A program made the translations under genes and the position numbers. A DNA stretch of 42,889 nt from NCBI GenBank assembly GCA_945862245.1, contig CAMAXN010000004.1, forward strand, positions 64,442 to 107,330, read 5' to 3'. This document shows, piece after piece, positions 1 through 8,951 of this stretch. The stretch comes from Prosthecobacter debontii. Its GTDB lineage: Bacteria > Verrucomicrobiota > Verrucomicrobiia > Verrucomicrobiales > Akkermansiaceae. Position 1 is the first letter of the stretch; every line of letters starts with the position of its first letter. The notes under the pieces were generated by a model. The model saw nothing but the letters and a program-made list of their open reading frames with translations. It did no database searches and was not told the DNA's origin.

Positions 1-1027
1 CCGTATCAACCATCCTTCCGAGCTGCTGCACATCGGCCAATCCGTTGATGTGGTCATCCTTGACGTTGATCGTGAGAAAGAGCGTGTTTCGCTTGGTCTC
101 AAGCAGATGTCCGAAAACCCATGGGAAGATATCGAGCGCAAATACCCCATCGGCCAGCAGGTCAAGGGTCAAGTGACCAAGCTCCTTCCCTACGGCGCGT
201 TTATCGAAATCGAGCGTGGAGTCGAAGGCCTTGTGCACGTTTCAGAACTCAGCTGGGTCAAGCGCATCACCCGTCCTTCCGATGTTCTCGAACTCGGTCA
301 GGTAATTACAGCGGTCGTCCTCGGCATCAGTATCGAGGAGCAGAAAATCTCCCTCGGTGTGCGCCAGCTAGAAGGCAATCCATGGGACGAGATCGAGCTT
401 CGATACCCTGTCGGTGCTACGATAACTGGTCCGGTTCGCAACCTCACTGCTTACGGTGCGTTCGTAGAGCTGGAGGAAGGTATCGATGGCATGATTCACG
501 TCTCCGATATGTCGTGGACGCGCAAGATCAACCATCCTTCCGAAGTCCTCAAGAAGAACGACGAGATCGAGGCCATCGTCCTCGCGATCGACAAGGCGAA
601 CCAGCGCGTCTCGCTCGGCATCAAGCAGACCGAGAACGACCCATGGTCCGCCATCGACGACCGCTTCAAGGTTGGCGACCTCGTCAAGGGCACGGTCGCG
701 AAGATCGCTTCCTTCGGGGCGTTCGTTTCCCTCGAGGGAGACATCGACGGCCTCATCCACATCTCGCAGCTCAGTGAGGATCATGTGGAGAAAGTCAAAG
801 ACGTGATCAAGGTCGGTGTCGACATCGAAGCTCGCGTGATCAAGGTGGACAAGGTCGAGCGCCGAATCGGGCTCTCGATTAAGGCAGTGGGTTACTCCGA
901 GGAGCAGCTTAAGAAGGAAAGCGCTAGCTTTGAGTCTCTCCGCCCATCCTCTGAGATGGTCGGTCTTGAACAGGCCTTCAATCTCGCTGCTGCAGCTTCT
1001 GAAGATTGGAGCCCAGGTGAGGAATAA
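1..1027 (+). CDS. rpsA: 30S ribosomal protein S1, C-terminal part (5' end outside window)
   Basis: Ribosomal protein S1 binds mRNA on the 30S subunit and helps start translation. The reading frame is already open at base 2 and stops at 1025-1027, so the N-terminus is missing. The visible part holds the end of one S1 (OB-fold) repeat and three complete repeats. Each shows the pattern 'G..V.G.V......GAF......GL.H.S..S' followed by 'R.SLG.KQ', with the linker 'NPWxxIExxYP' between repeats. The last repeat is followed by a loosely conserved tail ending in SPGEE. The tandem near-identical repeats are typical of S1 and exclude single-domain S1 proteins. A strong terminator follows 40 bases downstream. 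In a phylum where Shine-Dalgarno sites look weak, as in this window, S1 may matter more than usual; that point is inference. Confidence 0.96.
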   Translation, partial: RINHPSELLHIGQSVDVVILDVDREKERVSLGLKQMSENPWEDIERKYPIGQQVKGQVTKLLPYGAFIEIERGVEGLVHVSELSWVKRITRPSDVLELGQVITAVVLGISIEEQKISLGVRQLEGNPWDEIELRYPVGATITGPVRNLTAYGAFVELEEGIDGMIHVSDMSWTRKINHPSEVLKKNDEIEAIVLAIDKANQRVSLGIKQTENDPWSAIDDRFKVGDLVKGTVAKIASFGAFVSLEGDIDGLIHISQLSEDHVEKVKDVIKVGVDIEARVIKVDKVERRIGLSIKAVGYSEEQLKKESASFESLRPSSEMVGLEQAFNLAAAASEDWSPGEE

Positions 1028-1067
1028 ATTTTCTTTGTCGCGGTGACGCGGCTGTGAAATTCCCCTT

Positions 1068-1099
1068 AGCCGGACAGGTTCGCCTGTTCGGCTTTTTTT
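1068..1099 (+). terminator. Rho-independent terminator of rpsA
   Basis: An 11-bp stem (AGCCGGACAGG pairing with CCTGTTCGGCT, one G-T pair) closes on a TTCG tetraloop and runs directly into a row of T residues. It starts 40 bases after the rpsA stop codon. This is a textbook intrinsic terminator. Confidence 0.93.
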
Positions 1100-1297
1100 C
1101 TTGTGTGGTTTGTCTTATTGGCTGACCTAAAACTCCTATTGACCGAAATCTTGATTATCAAAAAAGTCCACTATTACGGTCGTTCTGATTTGAGTTTTGA
1201 AAGCATGCAGCGAAGGTATAAAATTAGCTACATCGGCATTGTCTTCTGTGTATTTTACTAATTGCTGAAAGTGAATAGCGGTGGTTATTTCTAGGTA

Positions 1298-1597
1298 ATG
1301 AAATTCAAATTTTTAACGGATATTCTAATGTCGGCCGATAGCATAACTCAACGTACCGATGCGGCGAGTATCTGGACGGTGCGACACGATGTAGAGGCGT
1401 TGGATTTTTCTGCTAAGGGCATTGAGACGGTGGTTATTCTGGAAGGAACTAACTGCATAATTTACGAGGAACCGTGGATTAAATTTATCGGAGCGATGAT
1501 GACCTATCTGCGCAGCTATGCGGAAACCGGACTGGTCTGGGTTAGGGCGCACGATGACAACTGCCACAATACTGGAAGTATCCGCTGCGATGAGTAA
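1298..1597 (+). CDS. Small ORF of unknown function, possibly coupled to the epimerase
   Basis: I do not recognise this 99-residue frame. It starts with ATG in an AT-rich stretch, has no signal peptide or clear domain, and contains a mildly hydrophobic middle part (IETVVILEGTNCIIY). Its stop overlaps the proposed start of the next gene in the arrangement ATGAGTAA (1590-1597), which is common for translationally coupled genes and is the main reason to list it. The opposite strand is also open over 1325-1567, which weakens the case. If it is not a gene, then 1100-1589 is a 490-base gap in which I see no RNA gene and no convincing promoter. Confidence 0.3.
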   Translation: MKFKFLTDILMSADSITQRTDAASIWTVRHDVEALDFSAKGIETVVILEGTNCIIYEEPWIKFIGAMMTYLRSYAETGLVWVRAHDDNCHNTGSIRCDE

Positions 1598-2393
1598 GGT
1601 TCTAGTGATTGGGGCAGGCTATCTTGGCGGGGAGACTGTCAAAGTCTTCCGTCTAGCGGGCTGGGATGCGCATGGAGCTTCGCTGGGCGGCGGCGATGGA
1701 TTGCTGGCTTGTGATGTTTCCGAAATAGACTCCGTTTCTGCGCTGCCAGATGCCGATGCGGTAGTGCATTGCGCCGCTTCTGGACGAGGTGGCGAGGATG
1801 CTTATCGGCGCGTTTACCTACAAGGATGCCAGAATCTTGTGCTGCGTTTCCCCGAATCTAAGCTGCTTTTTACATCGAGCAGTTCAGTTTATGCACAAGT
1901 GGATGGTTCGCTGGTGACAGAGAAGTCGGAGACGTTACCGGATCGCATTACGGGAGAAATTCTGCTGGAAGCTGAAAGGGTAATTCTCGAGGTTGGTGGA
2001 GTGGTTGCAAGGCTAGCGGGGATCTATGGGCCGGGTCGTAGCGTGCTGTTGCGTAAATTTCTGGATGGCGAGGCTGTCATCGAGGAGGACGGACAACGAT
2101 ATATTAACACGATTCACCGCGACGATGCCGCCCGTGCAATCTTTCATCTTATCAACCTTATCCCATTTTCTGCAGGGGAAATCTTCAATGTAGCCGACTC
2201 GGTTACGATGACACAGCTCGAGGTTTACCAAAGCTTGTCGGAGATTTTCGGTAAAGATATGCCGTCCTTCGGGTCGCGCGATCTAAACCGGAAACGAGGC
2301 TGGACTCACAAGCGGGTTAGCAATGCGAAACTACGCGCGAGCGGGTGGGAACCGAATTACCCGGGTTTTCTGGATGCGGTGGCTGACTTATAG
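1590..2393 (+). CDS. NAD-dependent epimerase/dehydratase family protein (extended SDR)
   Basis: The protein has 267 residues with a Rossmann nucleotide-binding motif at the very N-terminus (VLVIGAGYLGGE, about residues 4-15), the 'DAVVHCAAS' strand near residue 55, and 'LLFTSSSSVYAQ' with the catalytic Ser region. The usual YxxxK is not obvious: the equivalent stretch reads 'ITGEILLEAE', so the Tyr/Lys pair may be lost. 'ARLAGIYGPGR' and 'YINTIHRDDAARAI' match the substrate-side motifs of nucleotide-sugar epimerases such as WcaG/YeeZ. I chose the ATG at 1590 because it places the Rossmann motif at residue 5; an in-frame ATG at 1554 would add 12 residues. It converges on ispE and the two stops overlap by 6 bases. 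Substrate unknown. Confidence 0.8.
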   Translation: MSKVLVIGAGYLGGETVKVFRLAGWDAHGASLGGGDGLLACDVSEIDSVSALPDADAVVHCAASGRGGEDAYRRVYLQGCQNLVLRFPESKLLFTSSSSVYAQVDGSLVTEKSETLPDRITGEILLEAERVILEVGGVVARLAGIYGPGRSVLLRKFLDGEAVIEEDGQRYINTIHRDDAARAIFHLINLIPFSAGEIFNVADSVTMTQLEVYQSLSEIFGKDMPSFGSRDLNRKRGWTHKRVSNAKLRASGWEPNYPGFLDAVADL

Positions 2394-3206
2394 CGTTCCC
2401 GACCACGTCCAGAGGTTATCATCAAAATACCTGTGTACTATTTCTATCAGGGCTTCTGGTTTCGCCTTCGGATGCAAGATGGCGTATATAGTCGATCCGG
2501 ATCCAGACATCAGTGCGGCCTTGGTGTCGCGACGTTTCAGTAGCCAATCCTTGAGCTCTGCAAGATATCGGTGTTTTTCGAAAACAGCTTTTTCTAGATC
2601 GTTAAACAGGTGTAAGCCCCCGTAATTCTGCGGATTGTAACGCATGCCAGAAATCGGCTTGGCATCAAGGCAGTTGCGGTAGGCTTCTGCGGTGGAAACA
2701 GAGAATGCGGGTTTGAAAAGGATGATGGGATGGCTCGAGGGTGGGGGCACGGCAGAGACGATCTCACCACGACCGGTGCAGCGGGCGGTGGCGGCGTAGA
2801 GAAAAAAAGGCACATCGGAGCCGAGGGTGGCGGCAAGTTCGTGTAGCTCGTTGGCAGGTAACGGGTAGGTGAGTTGTCCGTTCAATGCCAGAAGAGTGGT
2901 GGCGGCATTGGAAGACCCCCCACCAAGGCCTGCGCCGTGCGGGATACGTTTTTCCAAATGGATATTAAAAGATAGAGCCTGACCCGATTTTTCAGAAAGC
3001 GACTTGGTGGCTTTTACAACGAGATTTGTTTCGTCATTAGGTAGGCTGGGATCTGAGCATGTGAAGGAAAATTCCGATGCGGGTATGATTGTGATCTCAT
3101 CGGCCAGTCCGGACAGCTTAGTCATGACTGTGTCGATCTCATGGTAGCCGTCAGAGCGTTTTCCAAGGATACGAATGGAGAGGTTTATTTTGGCTGGGGA
3201 TAGCAT
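2388..3206 (-). CDS. ispE: 4-diphosphocytidyl-2-C-methyl-D-erythritol kinase (IspE)
   Basis: IspE phosphorylates CDP-ME at the 2-hydroxyl with ATP, a middle step of the non-mevalonate (MEP) isoprenoid pathway in the cytoplasm. The 272-residue protein begins with the family signature PAKINL (residues 4-9) and carries the GHMP-kinase ATP loop 'PHGAGLGGGSS' (89-99), the catalytic Asp in 'LGSDVPFF' (about 131) and the C-terminal 'MSGSGST' motif. I placed the start at 3206 because it lies three residues before PAKINL and leaves 25 bases to the upstream pgeF stop; an upstream ATG at 3254 would overlap pgeF. No clear ribosome-binding site is seen. It is probably cotranscribed with pgeF. Confidence 0.93.
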   Translation of the reverse strand: MLSPAKINLSIRILGKRSDGYHEIDTVMTKLSGLADEITIIPASEFSFTCSDPSLPNDETNLVVKATKSLSEKSGQALSFNIHLEKRIPHGAGLGGGSSNAATTLLALNGQLTYPLPANELHELAATLGSDVPFFLYAATARCTGRGEIVSAVPPPSSHPIILFKPAFSVSTAEAYRNCLDAKPISGMRYNPQNYGGLHLFNDLEKAVFEKHRYLAELKDWLLKRRDTKAALMSGSGSTIYAILHPKAKPEALIEIVHRYFDDNLWTWSGTL

Positions 3207-3231
3207 TTTATTTGTAATTGGTAACCTGCAA

Positions 3232-3903
3232 TTAACAAATGGAGAGCAGGGCAAGCATGCGGCCCGTTTGGCCTTTTTCCATGCGGTAGGAATAGTGGCG
3301 AGTGAGGTCGGCAGCAGTGTTCTCGCATGAATCGTGGAAGTTTTGTATACCTAAATCCCTTGCTTGGTTTGCAATAGAGGTGGCAATGTCGATTTCATAA
3401 TCGGGCGGGCGAATGCATGGAGAGACCACACATACGAGGTTGGAGGGATGGGAGCCGTATGTGGACACCATGGTGGAAACGGCTTGGTCTAGGATATTTC
3501 TAGCCGTTCCCTTTTTTCCGGAATGCAAGAGCGCGATGGCACGAGTAACTGGATCGGCAAGATAGATCGCAGCGCAATCGGCGATGTAGATGGCGAGGAG
3601 TTGGCCGCTGAGATTTGTAATAAGCCCGTCCACCGCAGCGTGAGTGATGATTTTTTTATCACATGGGGAAGTGATCAGGGCTATGCTGTTACCATGAACT
3701 TGCTCAGCATGATGGTGGGTAGCGATGCCATGGTATTCGGCGGCGATGATGGAGTCATGGCGCGGGGCGAGGTTGCGGAGTGCAAAATCACGATCACCGA
3801 GGACGTTGATGCCATTCAAACGCGGGATCCAATGAGCATGAAAGCCGGGAAGAGCAGAGATAGGATGTAGAAACAAGAACGCCTCCGTCACGGATGTTAC
3901 CAT
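3232..3903 (-). CDS. pgeF: YfiH/PgeF-family protein (polyphenol oxidase / purine nucleoside phosphorylase-like)
   Basis: Members of this family (Pfam Cu-oxidase_4, related to human LACC1) bind zinc and are reported as purine nucleoside phosphorylases/adenosine deaminases; E. coli PgeF edits peptidoglycan precursors. The 223-residue protein keeps the three metal-site elements: 'QVHGN' (His), 'IADCAAI' (Cys) and 'LHSGKKGTA' (His). The last normally reads HAGWRG, so two residues next to the metal ligand are changed. 'SPCIRPPDYEI' and 'YSYRMEKGQTGRM' match the conserved 3' part. It starts at an ATG and lies 54 bases after the MarR gene stop on the same strand. A small 6-bp hairpin (3913-3930) in that gap lacks a T-run. 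Confidence 0.82.
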   Translation of the reverse strand: MVTSVTEAFLFLHPISALPGFHAHWIPRLNGINVLGDRDFALRNLAPRHDSIIAAEYHGIATHHHAEQVHGNSIALITSPCDKKIITHAAVDGLITNLSGQLLAIYIADCAAIYLADPVTRAIALLHSGKKGTARNILDQAVSTMVSTYGSHPSNLVCVVSPCIRPPDYEIDIATSIANQARDLGIQNFHDSCENTAADLTRHYSYRMEKGQTGRMLALLSIC

Positions 3904-3957
3904 AACGGAGGCGCTTGGTTATCGCCAAGCTGGATTATTCAGAAGTATGATAGGGGA

Positions 3958-4440
3958 TCAAGCAATCGTGCGGTTTCTGAGCGCACGGTTGGTGTGTTCC
4001 ACGGTTTCAGCCTCTTCTTCATCCATGCCTGCAAGAATGCCGGCGAGGTCTATCGCAATCTCTTTGCGCATCTTGGAGACAAGATCGAGTCCTTTGGAAG
4101 TAATGCTCACCATGATCTTGCGACGGTCTTCAGCTGCATGGGCACGCTCTACATAGGACAGTTTTTCCAAACGATCCACGAGACCGGTGGCGGCTGCCGT
4201 GGAATGACCCATTTTTTTCGCGATGTCTGACATAGTCAGATAATCCTCGCTGGAAAGATAGGTTAGAAGGAAGAACTGAGGGAACGAGACGTTTCCTTTA
4301 TTGAGTTCGCTGGATAGGTTTAGAATGCAGCTTCGTTGTGTGAATAGAACGAAGTCTGCAAGGCGATCAGCGTCGGCTTTCACCGATGCGCCGGAGGCAT
4401 TTAGTTGTGTTTGTTTCATTTTGGCTGGTTGTGTGTTCAT
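3958..4440 (-). CDS. MarR-family transcriptional regulator
   Basis: MarR proteins are dimeric winged-helix repressors, often released by small phenolic or lipophilic ligands. This 160-residue protein has the expected order: an N-terminal helix, 'SFPQFFLLTYLSSEDYLTMSD' leading into the recognition helix 'IAKKMGHSTAAATGLVDRLE', and the wing 'YVERAHAAEDRRKIMVSITSKG' with the conserved D-R-R. A C-terminal dimerisation helix follows. Several in-frame starts exist (4509, 4470, 4440, 4419); I chose 4440 because the residues before it look like a translated leader, but no ribosome-binding site decides it. The regulated gene is not evident. The downstream pgeF lies on the same strand. Confidence 0.85.
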   Translation of the reverse strand: MNTQPAKMKQTQLNASGASVKADADRLADFVLFTQRSCILNLSSELNKGNVSFPQFFLLTYLSSEDYLTMSDIAKKMGHSTAAATGLVDRLEKLSYVERAHAAEDRRKIMVSITSKGLDLVSKMRKEIAIDLAGILAGMDEEEAETVEHTNRALRNRTIA

Positions 4441-4927
4441 GTTTTGGGACAAGTAAGGGTGCACAGCCATTGCGAGGGTAAGATAACGGTATTGGTAGAT
4501 AGTAATCAACCCTTAAATTATTTTTTTACATTTAAGCGCAGGAATCGGCTAAATAATTTTTAAAAATAACCTATTTCTTAAGCCTCGCCTGTATTTTTAA
4601 AGATTACTTACTGGAAATCTCATAAAAAAAGGTTCAATAGGAGATGAATAAAGTACTACCCCCGCAGCAAAAATCTATGCCATTGAGGTGACCCAGCTGG
4701 CGGAATGTTTCATATTGTGAATGTAGGGAGCGTCTGCGGCGCAGCGGTCAAGCGCGACGTATTCATACTTGATGAGATGAAGATATATTCATGGAAATCG
4801 TTGATATACCGCTTCGAATTAATGGCTTTATATGACCTGCCAAAAAGGTGATGCGGTCTGGGGGATAAGTGGTGATTGATTTAATTCAACGGAAGTTTTT
4901 TCAAAACAATAATAGTGGGAAATTACT
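4441..4927. other. Intergenic stretch without a recognisable gene
   Basis: This 490-base stretch between the MarR gene and prfA is AT-rich near the MarR start, which fits a promoter on the minus strand, but I cannot assign -35/-10 boxes with confidence. A 15-codon frame begins at about 4643 directly after AGGAG, with no spacing for a ribosome-binding site, so I do not call it. No tRNA or terminator hairpin is visible. Confidence 0.4.
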
Positions 4928-6001
4928 TCACATCCCCGCCTCGGCGAGACGCGCGGCCATTTCATGTTTCATAAGCTCAGCAGTAATTTCTGTGAAATCA
5001 CCGGACATGATGGTGTCGAGGTTATGGGAGGTGAAACCTATGCGATGGTCGGTGCAGCGGCTTTGCGGGAAGTTGTATGTACGAATTTTTTCTGAGCGGT
5101 CTCCGGAACCGATCAGAGAGCGGCGGTTCTCCGAGTAAGCGGCCTGCTGCTCCTGCATCTTCTTTTCGTAAAGGCGGCTACGCATGATCTGGAGGGCGAG
5201 TTCGCGGTTCTTAATCTGGGAGCGGCCGTGCTCACAGCGGACGTAAAGACCGGTGGGAAGGTGAAAGATCTGGACAGCAGAATCAGTCGTGTTGACGTGC
5301 TGACCGCCCGCGCCGCCGGAGCGGCAGACCTCAATGCGTAGGTCGTTCGGATTCATGTCCACATCGATCTCTTCTGCCTCGGGCAGGACGGCAACGGTGA
5401 TTGTGGAGGTGTGGATGCGGCCCTGTGTCTCGGTGGCAGGGACGCGTTGCACGCGGTGAACGCCGGACTCGTATTTTAAATGCCGGAAAACCTCGTCACC
5501 GGCGATTTTCAAGATGACCTCCTTAAAACCACCAACCGCTGACGGCGAGCTTTCGAGGTGTTCGGACTTCCAGCCTTTCGAGTCGGCGTAGCGTTGATAT
5601 GCGCGCATCATTTCCCCGGCGAAGAGCGAGGCCTCGTCGCCGCCCGCGCCGGCTCGGATTTCGATTAGCGCGTCGCGGTCTTCGTCGGGATCGGCGGGGA
5701 GCAGGGCGTATTGTATGTCCTCGCGGAGCTTCGAGACGGATTTTTCCAGCTCCGGGATTTCCTCGGCGGCCATTGCAGCGAATTCCTTGTCATCGCCCTT
5801 TGCTAGCTTACGATTGTCTTCAAGTTGCATCTCAGTGGACTGCAGTATCTCCCATAGGTCGAGGGTATACTTTAACTTGCGGTGCTCGCGGAGTATTTCG
5901 GTGGCACGTTTCGGATCGGAAAAAAGGTTGGGATCACCCACCGCATCCTCGAGGGCGGCGAAGCGTTCTTTGCGTTTAGAAATGAGTTGGGAGTAGTCCA
6001 C
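4928..6001 (-). CDS. prfA: Peptide chain release factor 1 (RF1)
   Basis: RF1 recognises UAA and UAG in the ribosomal A site and triggers peptide release. The 357-residue protein is of normal length. The stop-codon recognition motif PAT (188-190, 'RVQRVPATETQGR') is the RF1 type rather than the SPF of RF2, and the catalytic GGQ is at 232-234 ('SGGAGGQHVNTTDSAV'). 'GAGGDEASLFAGEM' and the C-terminal 'RTYNFPQSRCTDHR' are typical. The start codon is GTG (MDYSQL...); no ATG lies nearby upstream in frame. The usual partner prmC is not next to it, so its methyltransferase must be encoded elsewhere. Confidence 0.97.
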   Translation of the reverse strand: MDYSQLISKRKERFAALEDAVGDPNLFSDPKRATEILREHRKLKYTLDLWEILQSTEMQLEDNRKLAKGDDKEFAAMAAEEIPELEKSVSKLREDIQYALLPADPDEDRDALIEIRAGAGGDEASLFAGEMMRAYQRYADSKGWKSEHLESSPSAVGGFKEVILKIAGDEVFRHLKYESGVHRVQRVPATETQGRIHTSTITVAVLPEAEEIDVDMNPNDLRIEVCRSGGAGGQHVNTTDSAVQIFHLPTGLYVRCEHGRSQIKNRELALQIMRSRLYEKKMQEQQAAYSENRRSLIGSGDRSEKIRTYNFPQSRCTDHRIGFTSHNLDTIMSGDFTEITAELMKHEMAARLAEAGM

Positions 6002-6304
6002 GTGTTTAGTGAAACTTTAAATTTTAAAATCTAAACCTCAAGAGAAGTAAGAGCGGGTGGAAGTATTAGCTGGAATCGGCAGAGTGTCCATTGTTCGCAT
6101 GGCATGACATTGACCTTATATAATTATTCATCATGTAGTTGCATAGGCTGCAAATGGACTCGAAGAGAGATCAATCAACATTTTTAATTATCAGTAATCT
6201 AGTACCCAAGCTGAGCGTTCGTCCCTGACCCCTGTGCCTGGGCGTTGAAATATGAAGATTTGCGACCTATGATAAGCCTGCGCGCTGGTCCCTGTATCTC
6301 ATAT
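6002..6304. other. Intergenic region between divergent prfA and the FG-GAP gene
   Basis: About 300 bases that must contain the promoters of two divergent genes. AT-rich patches are present (for instance around 6116-6128, TATATAAT), but no -35 element sits at the right distance, so no promoter is called. The frame of the downstream gene is open for 20 codons before its proposed start; those residues do not resemble protein. Confidence 0.4.
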
Positions 6305-7540
6305 ATGAAACCCATTCTACTGCCCCTAATTGCCGCTGCCGCCACAGCTGTCATTTCCACTAAGCCTGCCGAGCCGACGGGAAGATGGGAGAAGCAAAAG
6401 ATCAGTAACTACTTCTGGGCAGAGGGTGCTTGTGTGGCCGATGTGAACGCCGATGGTAAGTCCGACATTCTCAGTGGTCCGTATTGGTATGGCGGGCCTG
6501 ATTTCAAGAATCGTCACACCATTTACCCTGACGGCGTATCCTTCAAGACAGGTGACAAAGGCACAATCCCGGGCTTCGAAGGCGAGTTGAGCGGAAAGAA
6601 TGCTTACTCCGACAATTTCCTCTCCTACTCCCACGACTTCAACGCCGACTCCCGACCGGATTATATGGTGATCGGCTTCCCAGGAAAGGAGACCTATTGG
6701 TATGAGAACCCCGGTGATAAGGGTGGCCCATGGCCGCGCCATACCGCCATCGCCTCCACCGACAACGAATCCCCCATGCTCGCGGACATCAACGGCGACG
6801 GGCGCCCCGACCTCCTCTGCATGTCCGGCGGAAAAATCGGCTTTGCATCCTACGATCCCGCAGACCCCACTGCGCCATGGAAATGGAACGCCATCACCCC
6901 CGAGGACAAGAAATCCTTCCAGCGCTTCACCCACGGCATCGGCCACGGCGACATTAACGGCGACGATCGCACCGACATCATTGAAAAGCGCGGCTGGTGG
7001 GAGCAGCCCGCCGATTGGGACCTTGAGAGTCCATGGAAATTCCATCCGGTAGCCTTCAGCGACAAAGGCGGCGCGCAGATGTTCGGCTATGATGTCAACG
7101 GCGACGGTCGCACCGATGTTATCACCTCTATCGACGCCCACGGATATGGCGTCGTTTGGTTCGAGCAGAATGCGGACGGCACATGGAAATGTCATCTCCT
7201 CACCGACACGCCCGAGGAAAAAGGCTCCACCGGAGTTGCCTTTACCCAGCCACACGCACTCGACCTCGCCGATGTCAACGGCGATGGCAATCTGGACATT
7301 GTCACTGGTAAACGCTTCTGGGCGCACGGTCCGGATGGTGACCCCGAGCCCAATCAGCATGCCGTCATTTACGCCTTTCTGCTTAACCGAAAAGAAGGCC
7401 AGGCCACCTACACCGCAGAGATTATTGATGCCGACAGCGGCGTAGGCTGCCAGGTCATGGCAGCCGATGCGAATGACGACGGCAAACCCGACATCATCGC
7501 AGCGAACAAGAAGGGTTGTTTCGTGATTTTACGGAAATAG
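6305..7540 (+). CDS. Secreted FG-GAP/VCBS repeat protein, predicted seven-bladed beta-propeller
   Basis: The protein has 411 residues with an N-terminal signal peptide (MKPILLPLIAAAATAVIS). Seven calcium-loop repeats of the DxNxDGxxD type are spread along it: DVNADGKSD, DFNADSRPD, DINGDGRPD, DINGDDRTD, DVNGDGRTD, DVNGDGNLD and DANDDGKPD. Seven such repeats would close an integrin-alpha-like beta-propeller. These Trp-rich FG-GAP proteins are abundant in Verrucomicrobiota and Planctomycetota and usually lie outside the cytoplasm; their binding partners are mostly unknown. I chose the ATG at 6305 because it starts the signal peptide; the frame is open from 6245. No enzyme domain is visible. It stands alone, converging on the outer membrane factor gene. 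Confidence 0.85.
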   Translation: MKPILLPLIAAAATAVISTKPAEPTGRWEKQKISNYFWAEGACVADVNADGKSDILSGPYWYGGPDFKNRHTIYPDGVSFKTGDKGTIPGFEGELSGKNAYSDNFLSYSHDFNADSRPDYMVIGFPGKETYWYENPGDKGGPWPRHTAIASTDNESPMLADINGDGRPDLLCMSGGKIGFASYDPADPTAPWKWNAITPEDKKSFQRFTHGIGHGDINGDDRTDIIEKRGWWEQPADWDLESPWKFHPVAFSDKGGAQMFGYDVNGDGRTDVITSIDAHGYGVVWFEQNADGTWKCHLLTDTPEEKGSTGVAFTQPHALDLADVNGDGNLDIVTGKRFWAHGPDGDPEPNQHAVIYAFLLNRKEGQATYTAEIIDADSGVGCQVMAADANDDGKPDIIAANKKGCFVILRK

Positions 7541-7556
7541 TCTAGCAGGCTCAGTT

Positions 7557-8951
7557 TCACACCCCAGTCCGGAAATCCCCGCCAAGGGCGAGATGGAGGT
7601 CGAGGCGGTTCTGGAGGCGTTGGTTGCGCAGTCGTATTATAGAGGCGCGGGCGTTGGTGGCGCGGCGCTGGGCTTCGAGGACGGAGAGAATGTTGGGGTT
7701 GATGCCCTCTGCGTAATCTCGCTCGGCCTGGCGTTCAGCAAGAGATGCCTGCAAGACCTCGCTTTCCAGGAATGCTTCCTGTTTTTCCAGCGAGCGGTCG
7801 GCAGCGAGGTTTGCCTCAACTTCTTGGAAAGCAAGCAGAGCAAGCTGGGCGTATTCGTTCACCAAGCGCTCATTGCGGGCGCGCGCGGCCTTGGCATCCG
7901 CAGCGAGAGCTTTTCCATCGAAGATCACCTGACCGACGCGGCCGGTGATGTTGGCTATGAGGAAATCTGGATCGAGCAGATCGGAAATCCTTGCGCCCGC
8001 CATGCCGCCGCCAGCAGTGAGGGAAATATCCGGGAGCAGGGATTTCCTAGCGGCGTCCGCCCGCTTTGCAGACGCGAAAAGCCGTGCTCGTGCGGCGGCA
8101 AGGTCAGGACGGCGCTCGACCATATTTGCGGGGACACCGGCTGGAACTGCACTCGGGAGATTTGGTAACACGTTTGTAGAGTTTGTTCCACCGCTCGGGT
8201 AGCGGCCCTGCAGGACCTCGAGCGTGCGCGCCGCATTGTCACGATCAAGTTTACGTGCTTCTAGGGATCTCTGCGCTGCGGAGACATTCGTCCGAGCAAA
8301 CTGGATGTCGAGCGCACCCTCGCCAGTTGCTTTGTAGTTCCGCTCGATGATGCGCAAGTTTTTGCTGAAGGAATCGAGCGTGAACTCCGCGAGTTCGATT
8401 TCCTGCGCGGCGGTGCCGAGATTGATGTAAGCCTTCGCCGAATTAGCCGCGAGCGATAACCGTGCTCCGCGGAAGTCTTCAATGGCAGCCCGCTCATCCG
8501 CTGCGGCGGCGCGGGTGAGATCGCGCAGTCGTCCCCACAGATCGGGCTCCCATGAGGCGGCAAGGTTCAGGTTGTAGCTTTGGCTGCGCGAAATGTTGGC
8601 ACCGTCAGCTGCACCTCCGCGCGTATCGATACCCAACGTGGGCAACCTACGCGCGCGGGCAATGATCGTTTCCTGCTGTGCCTCGCGGAGCCTCGCCGAG
8701 GCAGCCTTAAGCGAGCGGTTGCTAGCAAGCGCCTCGTTCACGCTACGAATTAGTCCTGTGTCGTTGAATTCGGAAAGCCATCCAGTGGAGATTTTCCCTT
8801 CCGTGCCGGTGGATGCCTCCGACCAGGTTCCGGGCGTACGGATCGTTAGGTCATCGACGGGTGGCTGAAAGGAACAGCTTGTTAGAAATACCGAAGATAA
8901 GAGCAGGCAAAGCCGACCTTGAGATATGAATTTTAAATTTAGATTTTTCAA
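7557..8951 (-). CDS. Outer membrane factor lipoprotein, NodT/OprM family (TolC-like)
   Basis: These proteins form the outer-membrane channel of tripartite efflux pumps. The 464-residue protein begins with a lipoprotein signal (lipobox LTSC, Cys26) and has two OEP repeats. Hallmarks are '[17 protein letters not shown]', '[20 protein letters not shown]' (the conserved W-E-x-D-LWG), '[17 protein letters not shown]' and '[17 protein letters not shown]'. The start codon is TTG (8949-8951), overlapping the leuB stop as TTGA, and no ATG lies between it and the signal peptide, so translation is probably coupled to leuB. No inner-membrane RND transporter or periplasmic adaptor lies nearby, which is unusual; its pump partners must be encoded elsewhere. 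Confidence 0.9.
   Translation of the reverse strand: MKNLNLKFISQGRLCLLLSSVFLTSCSFQPPVDDLTIRTPGTWSEASTGTEGKISTGWLSEFNDTGLIRSVNEALASNRSLKAASARLREAQQETIIARARRLPTLGIDTRGGAADGANISRSQSYNLNLAASWEPDLWGRLRDLTRAAAADERAAIEDFRGARLSLAANSAKAYINLGTAAQEIELAEFTLDSFSKNLRIIERNYKATGEGALDIQFARTNVSAAQRSLEARKLDRDNAARTLEVLQGRYPSGGTNSTNVLPNLPSAVPAGVPANMVERRPDLAAARARLFASAKRADAARKSLLPDISLTAGGGMAGARISDLLDPDFLIANITGRVGQVIFDGKALAADAKAARARNERLVNEYAQLALLAFQEVEANLAADRSLEKQEAFLESEVLQASLAERQAERDYAEGINPNILSVLEAQRRATNARASIIRLRNQRLQNRLDLHLALGGDFRTGV

Noticed and set aside
4643..4690. 15-codon frame immediately after AGGAG.
   Set aside because: There is no spacing between the AGGAG and the ATG, and the product is too short to judge.
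6326..7360. Long open frame of 344 codons on the minus strand across the FG-GAP gene.
   Set aside because: It mirrors the repeated GAT/GAC-GGC codons of the real gene on the other strand; the plus-strand product has a signal peptide and clear repeats.
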